Part shown: piece after piece, positions 24,307-30,927 of the stretch
How positions within the stretch are numbered: the first letter of the stretch is position 1
How the letters are laid out: each line of letters begins with the position of its first letter
Source: Yoonia sp.
GTDB lineage: Bacteria > Pseudomonadota > Alphaproteobacteria > Rhodobacterales > Rhodobacteraceae
Assembly: GCF_014859355.1 (NCBI RefSeq)
Contig: NZ_JACUUJ010000002.1
Location: forward strand, 141,115 to 179,653
Reading direction: 5' to 3'
Length of the DNA stretch: 38,539 bases
The notes under the pieces: generated by a model
Seen by the model: only the letters and a program-made list of their open reading frames with translations
What the model was told of the DNA's origin: nothing
The model's database searches: none
Program-made: the position numbers and the translations under genes

Positions 24307-24904
24307 GTGCGGCGTTGATCTGGGCTGCGGCGATGGATTTGTCGTCGTCATCGTCTTCACGATATTCACGGGTGACGACACCGGGTAGGGTTGCAAAATC
24401 TTTCATCAGTTTGTCAGGGAAAATGGTTTGCCGCAGCCCGCCGAAGCCAGGTAATTGCCGCAGCAATCGCGATGTTGCGCGGGTGCAGCCGGCCTTGGGC
24501 ACAGCCCCGTTCGCCAGCGCCAGAATCAGCGCACGTTCTGCAATTTCAGGTTCAACCTCGATCCGTTGGCCGACCACGTAATATGTCGATCTGGCGTGGT
24601 AACTGATATAAAATTGTTCAAATTGCGGGGTGATCCCGAACAGCACGTCATTGCGTTCTGGAATGCGCGATTGCTTGAATGACCCAGCGGGGTCAAAGAT
24701 AACCCGGTGGCTGGCATCAACCAAAAGAGACGTATGGGCCCCGTTATCAGAGCCCACATTCAACATGGTATAAAGCGTCAGATGTTTGGGCCCGTCACCG
24801 CGATATATTGCGCGGGCGACCACATCATCTGGCGCCCAGATTTCCTCGACTGTGCAGGCTGAGAGAGCCAGCGGCAGGCCAATCAGAAAATGACGTCGGT
24901 CCAA
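24290..24904 (-). CDS. Lipoprotein with a possible permuted NlpC/P60-like (papain-fold) domain
   Basis: The 204 residues start with MDRRHFLIGLPLALSAC, an RR pair followed by a lipobox-like LSAC, predicting export and lipidation at Cys17. I do not recognise a named family. The body has His57 in GAHTSLLVDASHRVIFDPAG and Cys140 in AGCTRATSRLLRQ. This His-first, Cys-later order with a hydrophobic strand after the His is the arrangement of circularly permuted NlpC/P60 enzymes (YiiX/LRAT type). If so, it could be a cysteine hydrolase on the periplasmic face; this is inference. The C-terminus has a run of Asp (EDDDDD). The CoxIV gene is 8 nt upstream on the same strand. Confidence 0.8.
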   Translation of the reverse strand: MDRRHFLIGLPLALSACTVEEIWAPDDVVARAIYRGDGPKHLTLYTMLNVGSDNGAHTSLLVDASHRVIFDPAGSFKQSRIPERNDVLFGITPQFEQFYISYHARSTYYVVGQRIEVEPEIAERALILALANGAVPKAGCTRATSRLLRQLPGFGGLRQTIFPDKLMKDFATLPGVVTREYREDDDDDKSIAAAQINAALRTTP

Positions 24905-24912
24905 AACAGCGA

Positions 24913-25047
24913 TCAGCCGTTGACCAATGCGAGAAAGATCAGCACCACGATCACCGCTATCACGGCTTTTGCGACCAAGCTGACAAATGTGTTGAATGTC
25001 TTTTCCTGCGCGGAGATGTCCATTTCGCCGTGTTTATGGTCAGCCAT
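24913..25047 (-). CDS. aa3-type cytochrome c oxidase subunit IV
   Basis: The 44-residue gene encodes MADHKHGEMDISAQEKTFNT followed by a single transmembrane helix (FVSLVAKAVIAVIVVLIFLALVNG). This is the small bacterial aa3 oxidase subunit IV seen in Paracoccus and Rhodobacter; it has one helix and is peripheral to the catalytic core. The ATG is at 25047, preceded by GAGGAC. The other oxidase subunits are not in the window, which is usual because this gene is often unlinked. Four TGTCAC-type boxes lie upstream. The lipoprotein gene begins 8 nt after its stop, so both may share a transcript. Confidence 0.93.
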   Translation of the reverse strand: MADHKHGEMDISAQEKTFNTFVSLVAKAVIAVIVVLIFLALVNG

Positions 25048-25073
25048 TTTGAAGTCCTCGTAAGCTATTTTTT

Positions 25074-25140
25074 TGTCACATAGACGATTCACGCGAGGCT
25101 GTCACGCTGTCACATCTGATAATCACACCGCAGTGTGACA
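25074..25140 (-). promoter_or_regulatory. Cluster of TGTCAC boxes and a hairpin upstream of the CoxIV gene
   Basis: TGTCACA occurs at 25074-25080 and 25108-25114, TGTCACG at 25100-25106, and the reverse form TGTGACA at 25134-25140. A perfect palindrome TCACAC-CGCA-GTGTGA lies at 25123-25138. On the minus strand one box forms a GTGACA -35-like element with a 17-bp spacing to TATGTG, and the last box overlaps the downstream edge of that -10. The palindrome may also serve as a weak end signal for the lrp gene that stops at 25175. The regulator is unknown. Confidence 0.45.
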
Positions 25141-25174
25141 TGGTGCGCCGGTGATGGTGCGATGCGCGGCCTGA

Positions 25175-25636
25175 TCACAAAGGCACGGCGGTTGTTTCCT
25201 TGATTTCTTCCATCACAAAACTGGCCGAGATATCCGAAACCGAAACACGCGCGATCAGCCGTTTGTAAAAAGCATCATAGGCGGGCACATCCGCGACGCG
25301 CACACGCAGCACGTAGTCCAGATCGCCGGTCATCCGATAGGCGCCGACAACCTCTGGCATGGTGCGCAATGTTGTCTGGAATTGTGCCATCCATGCTGCA
25401 TCATGCGCGTTGGTGCGGATCAGGACCATCGCGGTCAGCGGCGCGCCGACCTTGGCGGCATCCACAAGGGCGATGCGGCCAGTGATGATTCTCGCCTGTT
25501 CCAGCGCCTTGATCCGGCGCCAGCAAGCATTGCGCGACAGATGCACCCGCGCGCTGATATCATCGACAGATTGTGTGGCGTCTTGTTGCAAAAGCCGCAA
25601 GATGCTGCGGTCAATATCGTCTAATTTATGATCCAT
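25175..25636 (-). CDS. Lrp/AsnC family transcriptional regulator
   Basis: The 153-residue regulator has an N-terminal helix-turn-helix (about residues 4-60: LDDIDRSILRLLQQDATQSVDDISARVHLSRNACWRRIKALE) and a C-terminal RAM/AsnC ligand domain (AMVLIRT, VVGAYRMTGDLDYVLRVRV, RVSVSDISASFVMEEIK). The ATG at 25636 has no ribosome binding site: an exact palindrome ends one base before it and a TACAAT -10 candidate lies 7 nt upstream, suggesting a leaderless message and autorepression. It is divergent from the DUF6356 gene. Members of this group often control amino acid export or catabolism genes; the nearby azlCD pair is a possible but unproven target. Confidence 0.95.
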   Translation of the reverse strand: MDHKLDDIDRSILRLLQQDATQSVDDISARVHLSRNACWRRIKALEQARIITGRIALVDAAKVGAPLTAMVLIRTNAHDAAWMAQFQTTLRTMPEVVGAYRMTGDLDYVLRVRVADVPAYDAFYKRLIARVSVSDISASFVMEEIKETTAVPL

Positions 25637-25673
25637 TATTGGGATTGTATCCCAATAAATTCGGTTATCGCAA
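25637..25673 (-). promoter_or_regulatory. lrp promoter inside an 8-5-8 palindromic operator, possibly leaderless
   Basis: TATTGGGA (25637-25644) and TCCCAATA (25650-25657) form a perfect palindrome with loop TTGTA. On the minus strand the central TACAAT (25649-25644) is a 5-of-6 match to a -10, with TTGCGA 18 bp upstream (25673-25668) as -35. The -10 ends 7 nt before the lrp ATG. A third TTGGGAT half-site lies at 25680-25686, exactly 41 bp from the first (25639-25645), close to four helical turns. Confidence 0.75.
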
Positions 25674-25709
25674 TGATATTTGGGATCATACGAAAGCGGA
25701 TTTTACATA

Positions 25710-25728
25710 ATCTGACGCAAAGTCAGAT
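25710..25728 (+). promoter_or_regulatory. Perfect hairpin in the leader of the DUF6356 gene
   Basis: ATCTGAC (25710-25716) pairs exactly with GTCAGAT (25722-25728) around GCAAA. It lies between a TACATAAT -10-like sequence (25704-25711) and the AAGGTG ribosome binding site (25731-25736). It could be a DNA operator or an RNA stem next to the ribosome binding site. Confidence 0.5.
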
Positions 25729-25740
25729 AGAAGGTGCCCA

Positions 25741-25974
25741 ATGCCACAAACAACCCACACATCGCGCCGCGCGCTTGCCGCGCTGTTTCTGGATCATCCT
25801 GCCACGGTCAACGAAACCTATCTGGAACACATGCGCTTTGCGCTGGGGTTTGCGTTCTGGTTGGTGGCGGCGGCTTTTGCAGCCTTGGTTCACGCGATCA
25901 TTCCGGCGCTGTGCGAAACGACGGCCAGCCGCATTCTGGGGCGCTTACACACAAGGATCACAGCGCGCCACTAA
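25741..25974 (+). CDS. DUF6356 family small membrane protein
   Basis: The 77-residue product resembles the alphaproteobacterial DUF6356 family: an N-terminal DHPATVNETYLEHMRFALGF block followed by one transmembrane helix (WLVAAAFAALVHAIIPALC) and a basic C-terminal tail. The function is unknown; the N-terminal His-Pro-x-x-Val-x-Glu-x-Tyr-x-x-His pattern is the recognisable part. AAGGTG precedes ATG 25741. It is divergent from the Lrp gene and may be its target. Its stop overlaps that of the metallo-hydrolase gene in CTAA. Confidence 0.87.
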   Translation: MPQTTHTSRRALAALFLDHPATVNETYLEHMRFALGFAFWLVAAAFAALVHAIIPALCETTASRILGRLHTRITARH

Positions 25975-27014
25975 GCGCGCCGCGCCCGGTAAAGCCACGC
26001 GCCATCATCGCGCAGGCTGCGCGATATCTTACCTGCCTGATGCAGGTGGTTCAGATGTGCCACGGTTTCGACCAGCGCCAGACCATAGGTGGACCTGTCG
26101 ATCGTGCGCTTGAACAACGGGGCAAAACATGCGCCCGCCACACGTGGTTCGGCCAGATGATCCAGCAGACGGGTCAGCGCGCCATGATGATTGCCGATCA
26201 TCTGGTCCAGCCGCAGCGGCAGGCCGGTGAACGGCAATTTGTGCCCACCCAGCACAAGTTGATCATCGCGCGCATAGGGGGCCAGCCTTTCACAGGATGC
26301 CAGCCAGTCGGCGACCGGGTCGGCCTCTGGTTCTGTCGGATAAACACCCAGATTGGCGCTGATCGAGGGCAGCAACTGGTCACCGCCAATCACCAGATTG
26401 TCGTCCTTGCTCCAGAATGTCGCATGTTCGGGGGCGTGGCCGTCGCCCATGCGGATATCCCAAGTGCGCCCGCCCATGCGGATGCTGCCGCCGTCCACCA
26501 GCCGCCGATACCCCTGCGGCAATGGCACGACGCAATCGGCAAAGTTGAACGGGCGTTCTGCCTGTCGCAGCGCCAGTTCATCCGTAGCCATGCCGGCACG
26601 GCGGTAGAAATCAATCGTTTCGGGCGGTGGCGTCGGCTGTTCATCCAGCGTCAGCATCCGCGCCATCAACCAGCCGGTGCGTGGCATGTGCAGTGTTGCC
26701 CCATTGGCAATGAACCACCCCGCTAGCCCCACGTGATCGGGGTGGTGGTGCGTCACGATCAGCCGCGCAACGGGTTTGCCCGCCAATGGCCCGTCCAGCA
26801 GTGCGGCCCAGATCGCCCGGCTGCGTTTGGACGCAAAGCCGGTGTCGATCACCGTCCAGCTGTCGCCTTCGTCCAGTGCGTAGACGTTCACATGATCCAG
26901 CGCCATCGGCAGTGGTAGACGCATCCACAGCACGCCATCGGCTACCTCTATGGCTTGGCCTTCGGCAGGTGGGTCTGCAAACGGATAACCTATCCTGGTG
27001 GCGCCATCGGCCAT
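25971..27014 (-). CDS. MBL-fold metallo-hydrolase with C-terminal winged-helix domain
   Basis: The 347-residue protein has the metallo-beta-lactamase zinc motif H-x-H-x-D-H at 89-94 (THHHPDHVG) and further ligands in MGDGHAPEHATF and LGGHKLPF. The C-terminal 65 residues (from about LLDHLAEP) fit the winged-helix domain (BLACT_WH) of LACTB2-like enzymes, whose members include thioesterase-like and RNA-cleaving proteins. The ATG shares one base with the stop of the upstream acyl-CoA dehydrogenase gene (TGATG), so the two are coupled, suggesting an acyl-CoA/thioester substrate. That role is inference. Confidence 0.93.
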   Translation of the reverse strand: MADGATRIGYPFADPPAEGQAIEVADGVLWMRLPLPMALDHVNVYALDEGDSWTVIDTGFASKRSRAIWAALLDGPLAGKPVARLIVTHHHPDHVGLAGWFIANGATLHMPRTGWLMARMLTLDEQPTPPPETIDFYRRAGMATDELALRQAERPFNFADCVVPLPQGYRRLVDGGSIRMGGRTWDIRMGDGHAPEHATFWSKDDNLVIGGDQLLPSISANLGVYPTEPEADPVADWLASCERLAPYARDDQLVLGGHKLPFTGLPLRLDQMIGNHHGALTRLLDHLAEPRVAGACFAPLFKRTIDRSTYGLALVETVAHLNHLHQAGKISRSLRDDGAWLYRARRA

Positions 27015-28717
27015 CAGGCGGCCAGATCGTCGTTGCTAATGGCCAGCAGGTCGTCAGCCCCTTCGCGCACATGCACCAAAAGCCCGGCGTGTTCGGGCAA
27101 CAACCGCTTGATGTAAAAGGTCGCCAGCCGTGCGCGTGCCGCATCGCCCGCCATGGCGGAGGACAGATGCACATGCCCGCCCAGCACCCGCGCAAAGGCG
27201 CGCAGGTAAGGCACCGCACCGGCAAACCGCTGGTTCAGGTCGCTTTGCCCGACCAGCCATTCGGTTGTTTCTCGCAGGGTTTCGGCCGCTTGCCATACTG
27301 CCTCGGCCAGTGCGGGATGCGCGGCGCGCGCAGCTTCGGCGCCCTGTTCGATTTCTTCCAGCAGGCGGAACGCGGCCTCGCCGCTGTCCATCATTTTGCG
27401 CGCTACCAGATCCATCGCCTGAATGCCGTTGGTGCCTTCGTAAATGGCGGTGACGCGGACGTCGCGGGCATATTGGGCGGCACCCGTTTCTTCGATAAAG
27501 CCCATCCCGCCATGCACCTGCACGCCGGTGTTGGCGACGTCGATGCCCACGTCAGTGCCAAAGGCCTTGGTGATCGGGGTAAGGAAGGCGGCACGCGCTT
27601 TCCAGCCTGCATCACCTGTGGCACTGGTCATATCAATCGCCACGGCGTTCATCAGCGCGATGGCGCGGGCGGCGTAAATATCGGCCTTCATCGTGGTCAG
27701 CATCCGGCGCACATCGGCATGTTCGATGATCGCGCCGGTGCCGGGAGCCTTGCCCTGTTTGCGGTCCTGCGCGTAGGCCAGCGCGTGTTGATACGCACCT
27801 TCTGCAACGCCGATGCCCTGCACACCGACGCCAAGGCGGGCGTTGTTCATCATGGTGAACATTGCCGCCATGCCGCCATGTTCGGGGCCAATCAACCAGC
27901 CGGTTGCACCAGAATATTCCATCACGGCAGTGGGGGAACCATGCAGGCCCATTTTATGTTCAAGGCTGACGACGCGCAGGTCGTTCCGTTTGCCGGGGGT
28001 GCCGTCGGCATCGGGGATAAGCTTGGGCACCATGAACAGGCTGATCCCCTTGGTCCCCGGCACCCCGTCAGGCAAACGCGCCAGCACAAGGTGGCAGACG
28101 TTTTCGGTGAAATCATTGTCGGCCCAGCTGATATAGATTTTCTGGCCCGTGATCGCATAGGTGCCGTCACCGTTGGGTTCGGCCTTGGTGCGCAGTGCGC
28201 CCACGTCCGACCCCGCTTGTGGTTCGGTCAGGTTCATCGTGCCGCACCATTCACCCGAAATCAGTTTTGGCAGGTAAAGCGCCTTGATCGCGTCCGATGC
28301 GTGGTGTTCCAGCGCCTCGATCTGGCCTTGCGACATCAGCGGGTTCAGTTGCAGCGCAAGGCATGCCCCAGACATCATTTCATTCACCAAGGTTGTCAGC
28401 GTCATGGGCAGGCCCAAACCGCCGTTTTCAGGGCTGGCCGACATGCCGATCCAACCGCCCGTCGCGATCGCCTTATACCCATCTGCAAAACCGGGCGACG
28501 TGCGCACAACCCCGTTGTCCAGATGTGCCGGGTGCAGGTCGCCTGCGCGTTGCATGGGCGCAAGAACTTCTTCGCACATTTTCGCGGCTTCACTGAGGAT
28601 CGCAGCGGTCATATCGGGCGTTGCTTCGGCAAAGCGGGGGGTTGCTGTCACATCGGCAAAGCCAGTGACATGATCCATCAGGAATTGATAATCGCTGACA
28701 GGGGCACGATAAGGCAT
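27014..28717 (-). CDS. Acyl-CoA dehydrogenase, large form with C-terminal extension
   Basis: This FAD enzyme oxidises acyl-CoA to enoyl-CoA and passes electrons to ETF. The 567 residues carry the N-terminal, middle and C-terminal acyl-CoA dehydrogenase domains plus the extra C-terminal domain of the larger group that includes DmdC (3-methylmercaptopropionyl-CoA dehydrogenase) and similar roseobacter proteins. Diagnostic motifs are MNLTEPQAGSDVGALRT, GYSGATG-type middle region (MEYSGATGWLIG), VQVHGGMGFIEETG and AIYEGTNGIQAMDLVARK. ATG 28717 with GGAG upstream is chosen over an extension to 28774. Specific substrate is open; no DMSP genes adjoin. It is coupled to the metallo-hydrolase gene and divergent from sua5. 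Confidence 0.94.
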   Translation of the reverse strand: MPYRAPVSDYQFLMDHVTGFADVTATPRFAEATPDMTAAILSEAAKMCEEVLAPMQRAGDLHPAHLDNGVVRTSPGFADGYKAIATGGWIGMSASPENGGLGLPMTLTTLVNEMMSGACLALQLNPLMSQGQIEALEHHASDAIKALYLPKLISGEWCGTMNLTEPQAGSDVGALRTKAEPNGDGTYAITGQKIYISWADNDFTENVCHLVLARLPDGVPGTKGISLFMVPKLIPDADGTPGKRNDLRVVSLEHKMGLHGSPTAVMEYSGATGWLIGPEHGGMAAMFTMMNNARLGVGVQGIGVAEGAYQHALAYAQDRKQGKAPGTGAIIEHADVRRMLTTMKADIYAARAIALMNAVAIDMTSATGDAGWKARAAFLTPITKAFGTDVGIDVANTGVQVHGGMGFIEETGAAQYARDVRVTAIYEGTNGIQAMDLVARKMMDSGEAAFRLLEEIEQGAEAARAAHPALAEAVWQAAETLRETTEWLVGQSDLNQRFAGAVPYLRAFARVLGGHVHLSSAMAGDAARARLATFYIKRLLPEHAGLLVHVREGADDLLAISNDDLAA

Positions 28718-28826
28718 TGGGTTTTCTCCGCTTTCATGCCGGCCTTGGCAAAAGGCAGGCAGACATCTATGCATTCAAGTCTTAACCTATCGCAGACCCT
28801 TTGGTCATCAACAGAAACGCCACGTC

Positions 28827-29774
28827 ATGACTGATGCGCCTTTGCTGATCCTGCCGCCCGATGCTGACGGGTTGGCGCGTGCTGCCGTGTTTCTGGATCA
28901 GGGCGGGCTGGTCGCGTTTCCGACGGAAACAGTCTATGGGCTGGGGGCCGATGCACGCAATGATCGCGCCGTTGCAGGGATTTATGCCGCCAAGGGGCGG
29001 CCCAGTTTCAACCCGCTGATTGTGCATGTGCCAGACAGGATGTCGGCGGAAAATTACTGTGTGTTCAATAATGATGCAGCACGGTTGGCCGCCGTGTTCT
29101 GGCCCGGCGCGCTGACGCTGGTGCTGCCCTTGCTGCCAGACGCGGGGATTTCGCGGCTGGTGACAGCGGGGCTGGATACGCTGGCGGTGCGGGTGCCTGA
29201 TCATCCTGTAGCCCAAGGGGTGCTGCGTGCCTTTGGCAGGCCAGTTGCCGCACCTTCGGCCAATCCGTCAGGCCGCATCAGCCCGACGACAGCCGCGCAT
29301 GTGCAGGCGGGACTTGGCAACAGGATCAACGCTTTGGTTGATGGCGGGCCGTGCGGCGTTGGGGTGGAATCCACCATTGTGTCTTGTGTGGGTCGCCCCG
29401 CGCTTCTGCGCGCCGGCGGCATCCCGACCGAGGCGTTAGAGGCATGCCTGGGCGCGCCGCTGGCCTTGCCTGATGATCCTGAAACCCCGCAAGCGCCGGG
29501 GCAGTTGGCATCGCATTATGCGCCGCAAGGCACCGTGCGGCTGAACGCCGATCACGCTGAAACGGGCGAGGTTTTGCTGGGCTTTGGCCCGGTTGCGGCT
29601 GATCTGAACCTGTCGCCAACCGGTGATCTGACCGAGGCGGCGGCAAAGCTGTTCGATTGCCTGCATCAGCTTGACGCGATGGGGGCTGCCCACATCGCGG
29701 TGTCGCCGATCCCCGACCATGGGCTTGGCCGCGCGATCAACGACCGCTTGCGCCGGGCTGCGGCACCGCGTTAG
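28827..29774 (+). CDS. L-threonylcarbamoyladenylate synthase (Sua5/YwlC)
   Basis: The enzyme makes threonylcarbamoyl-AMP from threonine, bicarbonate and ATP, the first step of tRNA t6A37 modification. The 315 residues have the YrdC domain with VAFPTETVYGLGADA (about 29-43), KGRPSFNPLIVHV (56-68), LAVRVPDHPVAQGVLRAFGRPVAAPSANPSGRISPT and STIVSC. A C-terminal Sua5 domain follows after the linker with the PGQLASHYAPQG signature. The two-domain length marks it as Sua5 rather than TsaC. No clear ribosome binding site precedes ATG 28827. The stop shares TTAG with the opposing quinone reductase-like gene. Confidence 0.95.
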   Translation: MTDAPLLILPPDADGLARAAVFLDQGGLVAFPTETVYGLGADARNDRAVAGIYAAKGRPSFNPLIVHVPDRMSAENYCVFNNDAARLAAVFWPGALTLVLPLLPDAGISRLVTAGLDTLAVRVPDHPVAQGVLRAFGRPVAAPSANPSGRISPTTAAHVQAGLGNRINALVDGGPCGVGVESTIVSCVGRPALLRAGGIPTEALEACLGAPLALPDDPETPQAPGQLASHYAPQGTVRLNADHAETGEVLLGFGPVAADLNLSPTGDLTEAAAKLFDCLHQLDAMGAAHIAVSPIPDHGLGRAINDRLRRAAAPR

Positions 29775-30532
29775 CGGTTGTGCCGGATAAAGGCGGAATG
29801 ACTGGGCCGGTCCGACCTTAACCGGCCTTCTTCAACAAAATCATCATCGGCGTTGAAAGGGATCAGCGGCAGGGTGTCGAACCTTGCGATCACGTCGTGC
29901 TGCGCGGCCAGCACGCCCGTCAGCCGGTTGCGCAGGGCCGTTTCCCTGTCGCCCCGATGATACCCGTGCACGCCATGCGCGCAGCGCGGTTGCACCACGT
30001 CGAACCCCAGATAGCGCAGCGTATAGGCAAGTGGCCAAAGCAGCATCGTCACGTCGCTCTCTTTGCCGTTATGTGCGCTTTCGCTGGCTTTTGATCCGGT
30101 CGTGACGCAAAACAGCACCTTTTTACCGCGCATCTGCCCCTTGTCGAACCTTTGGTCCACACTGTGCAGCGCACCATGGGCCAGCGCGCGTTCGCACCAA
30201 CCTTTCAGCATCGCAGGTGGCGCAAACCACCACAGCGGAAAATGAAAGATGACCCGGTCGGCTTGCCTGATCTTGGCAATTTCGGCCTGCACATCATCGG
30301 GCAAAGCCGCATCTGCGGCTGCTCTTTCCTGCGCCTTCAGCGGGTCAAAGGGCAGATCTGACGGCCAGTCGTAGTGCGTGGAACGCTCGGCGGGGTCGAA
30401 CCCCTGCGCGTAAAGGTCTGACCATAAAACCTGATCGCCCGCCGCAGCACAGGCCGCAGCGGTCGCCTCAGCCCACGCACCATTAAAAGACCGTTTGTCA
30501 GGATGCGCCAGAACGATCAGCGTGGTTGCCAT
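29771..30532 (-). CDS. NAD(P)H-dependent oxidoreductase, flavodoxin-like fold (quinone reductase-like)
   Basis: The 253-residue protein has the flavodoxin_2 pattern of NQO/MdaB/KefG proteins: TTLIVLAHPDKRSFNGAWAE at the N-terminus, VIFHFPLWWFAPPAMLKGWCERAL, and VLFCVTTGSKASESAHNG. These FMN or FAD enzymes reduce quinones or related compounds. ATG 30532 is chosen with AGAGGTGG upstream; the longer frame runs through the gap to the coiled-coil gene. It may be co-transcribed with the two genes upstream (coiled-coil and OmpA). Its stop overlaps that of sua5. Confidence 0.93.
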   Translation of the reverse strand: MATTLIVLAHPDKRSFNGAWAEATAAACAAAGDQVLWSDLYAQGFDPAERSTHYDWPSDLPFDPLKAQERAAADAALPDDVQAEIAKIRQADRVIFHFPLWWFAPPAMLKGWCERALAHGALHSVDQRFDKGQMRGKKVLFCVTTGSKASESAHNGKESDVTMLLWPLAYTLRYLGFDVVQPRCAHGVHGYHRGDRETALRNRLTGVLAAQHDVIARFDTLPLIPFNADDDFVEEGRLRSDRPSHSAFIRHNR

Positions 30533-30590
30533 GCGTCCACCTCTTTTTGATTGCTCCGGCTTGCGGGGGGCGCCGGGTGATTCTTGTGCT

Positions 30591-30917
30591 TTAGCCGACT
30601 TTGTGGCGCGCGACCTTGTTGCGCAGCTCTTCGACCTCGTGCCTTGCTTCGCGCAGGCCATCCATCGCGGCGCGCAATTCTGCCTCGGTTTGGGACAGTT
30701 GACTGGTCATTTCTGATTCGCGCTGTTGCAGGTATGTAATGGCTTGGTCGCGGGTTTCTTCTGCTTCGTGCAGGTCTTGGGCCATTTGTTCTAGCGCGCC
30801 AATCTCGGCCTTTGTCACGCGGGTAAAGCGGTTGACCAGCCAACTGGCAAACCAACCCAATGCAAAGGCTACAAACAGGATGATCGCGGTTGCGATGATG
30901 AATTCGGTTCTGTTCAA
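30591..30917 (-). CDS. Small membrane-anchored coiled-coil protein (TTG start)
   Basis: The 108-residue product begins with NRTEFIIATAIILFVAFALG, a single helix anchor, and continues as a long heptad-type coiled coil (LEQMAQDLHEAEETRDQAIT to the end, with regular Leu and many Glu/Arg). The best start is TTG 30917, 10 nt after the stop of the OmpA gene, with GAGGGCGAA as ribosome binding site; no suitable ATG is in frame at this point. Position right after the OmpA-family gene suggests a cell-envelope role, but no domain is recognised. Confidence 0.8.
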   Translation of the reverse strand: MNRTEFIIATAIILFVAFALGWFASWLVNRFTRVTKAEIGALEQMAQDLHEAEETRDQAITYLQQRESEMTSQLSQTEAELRAAMDGLREARHEVEELRNKVARHKVG

Positions 30918-30927
30918 CGGTTCGCCC

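Noticed and set aside
26786..28834. 682-codon open frame on the plus strand
   Set aside because: It is entirely antisense to the metallo-hydrolase and acyl-CoA dehydrogenase genes, which have clear motifs. The frame has no recognisable domain and is rich in Arg, His and Gln, as expected for GC-rich shadow frames.
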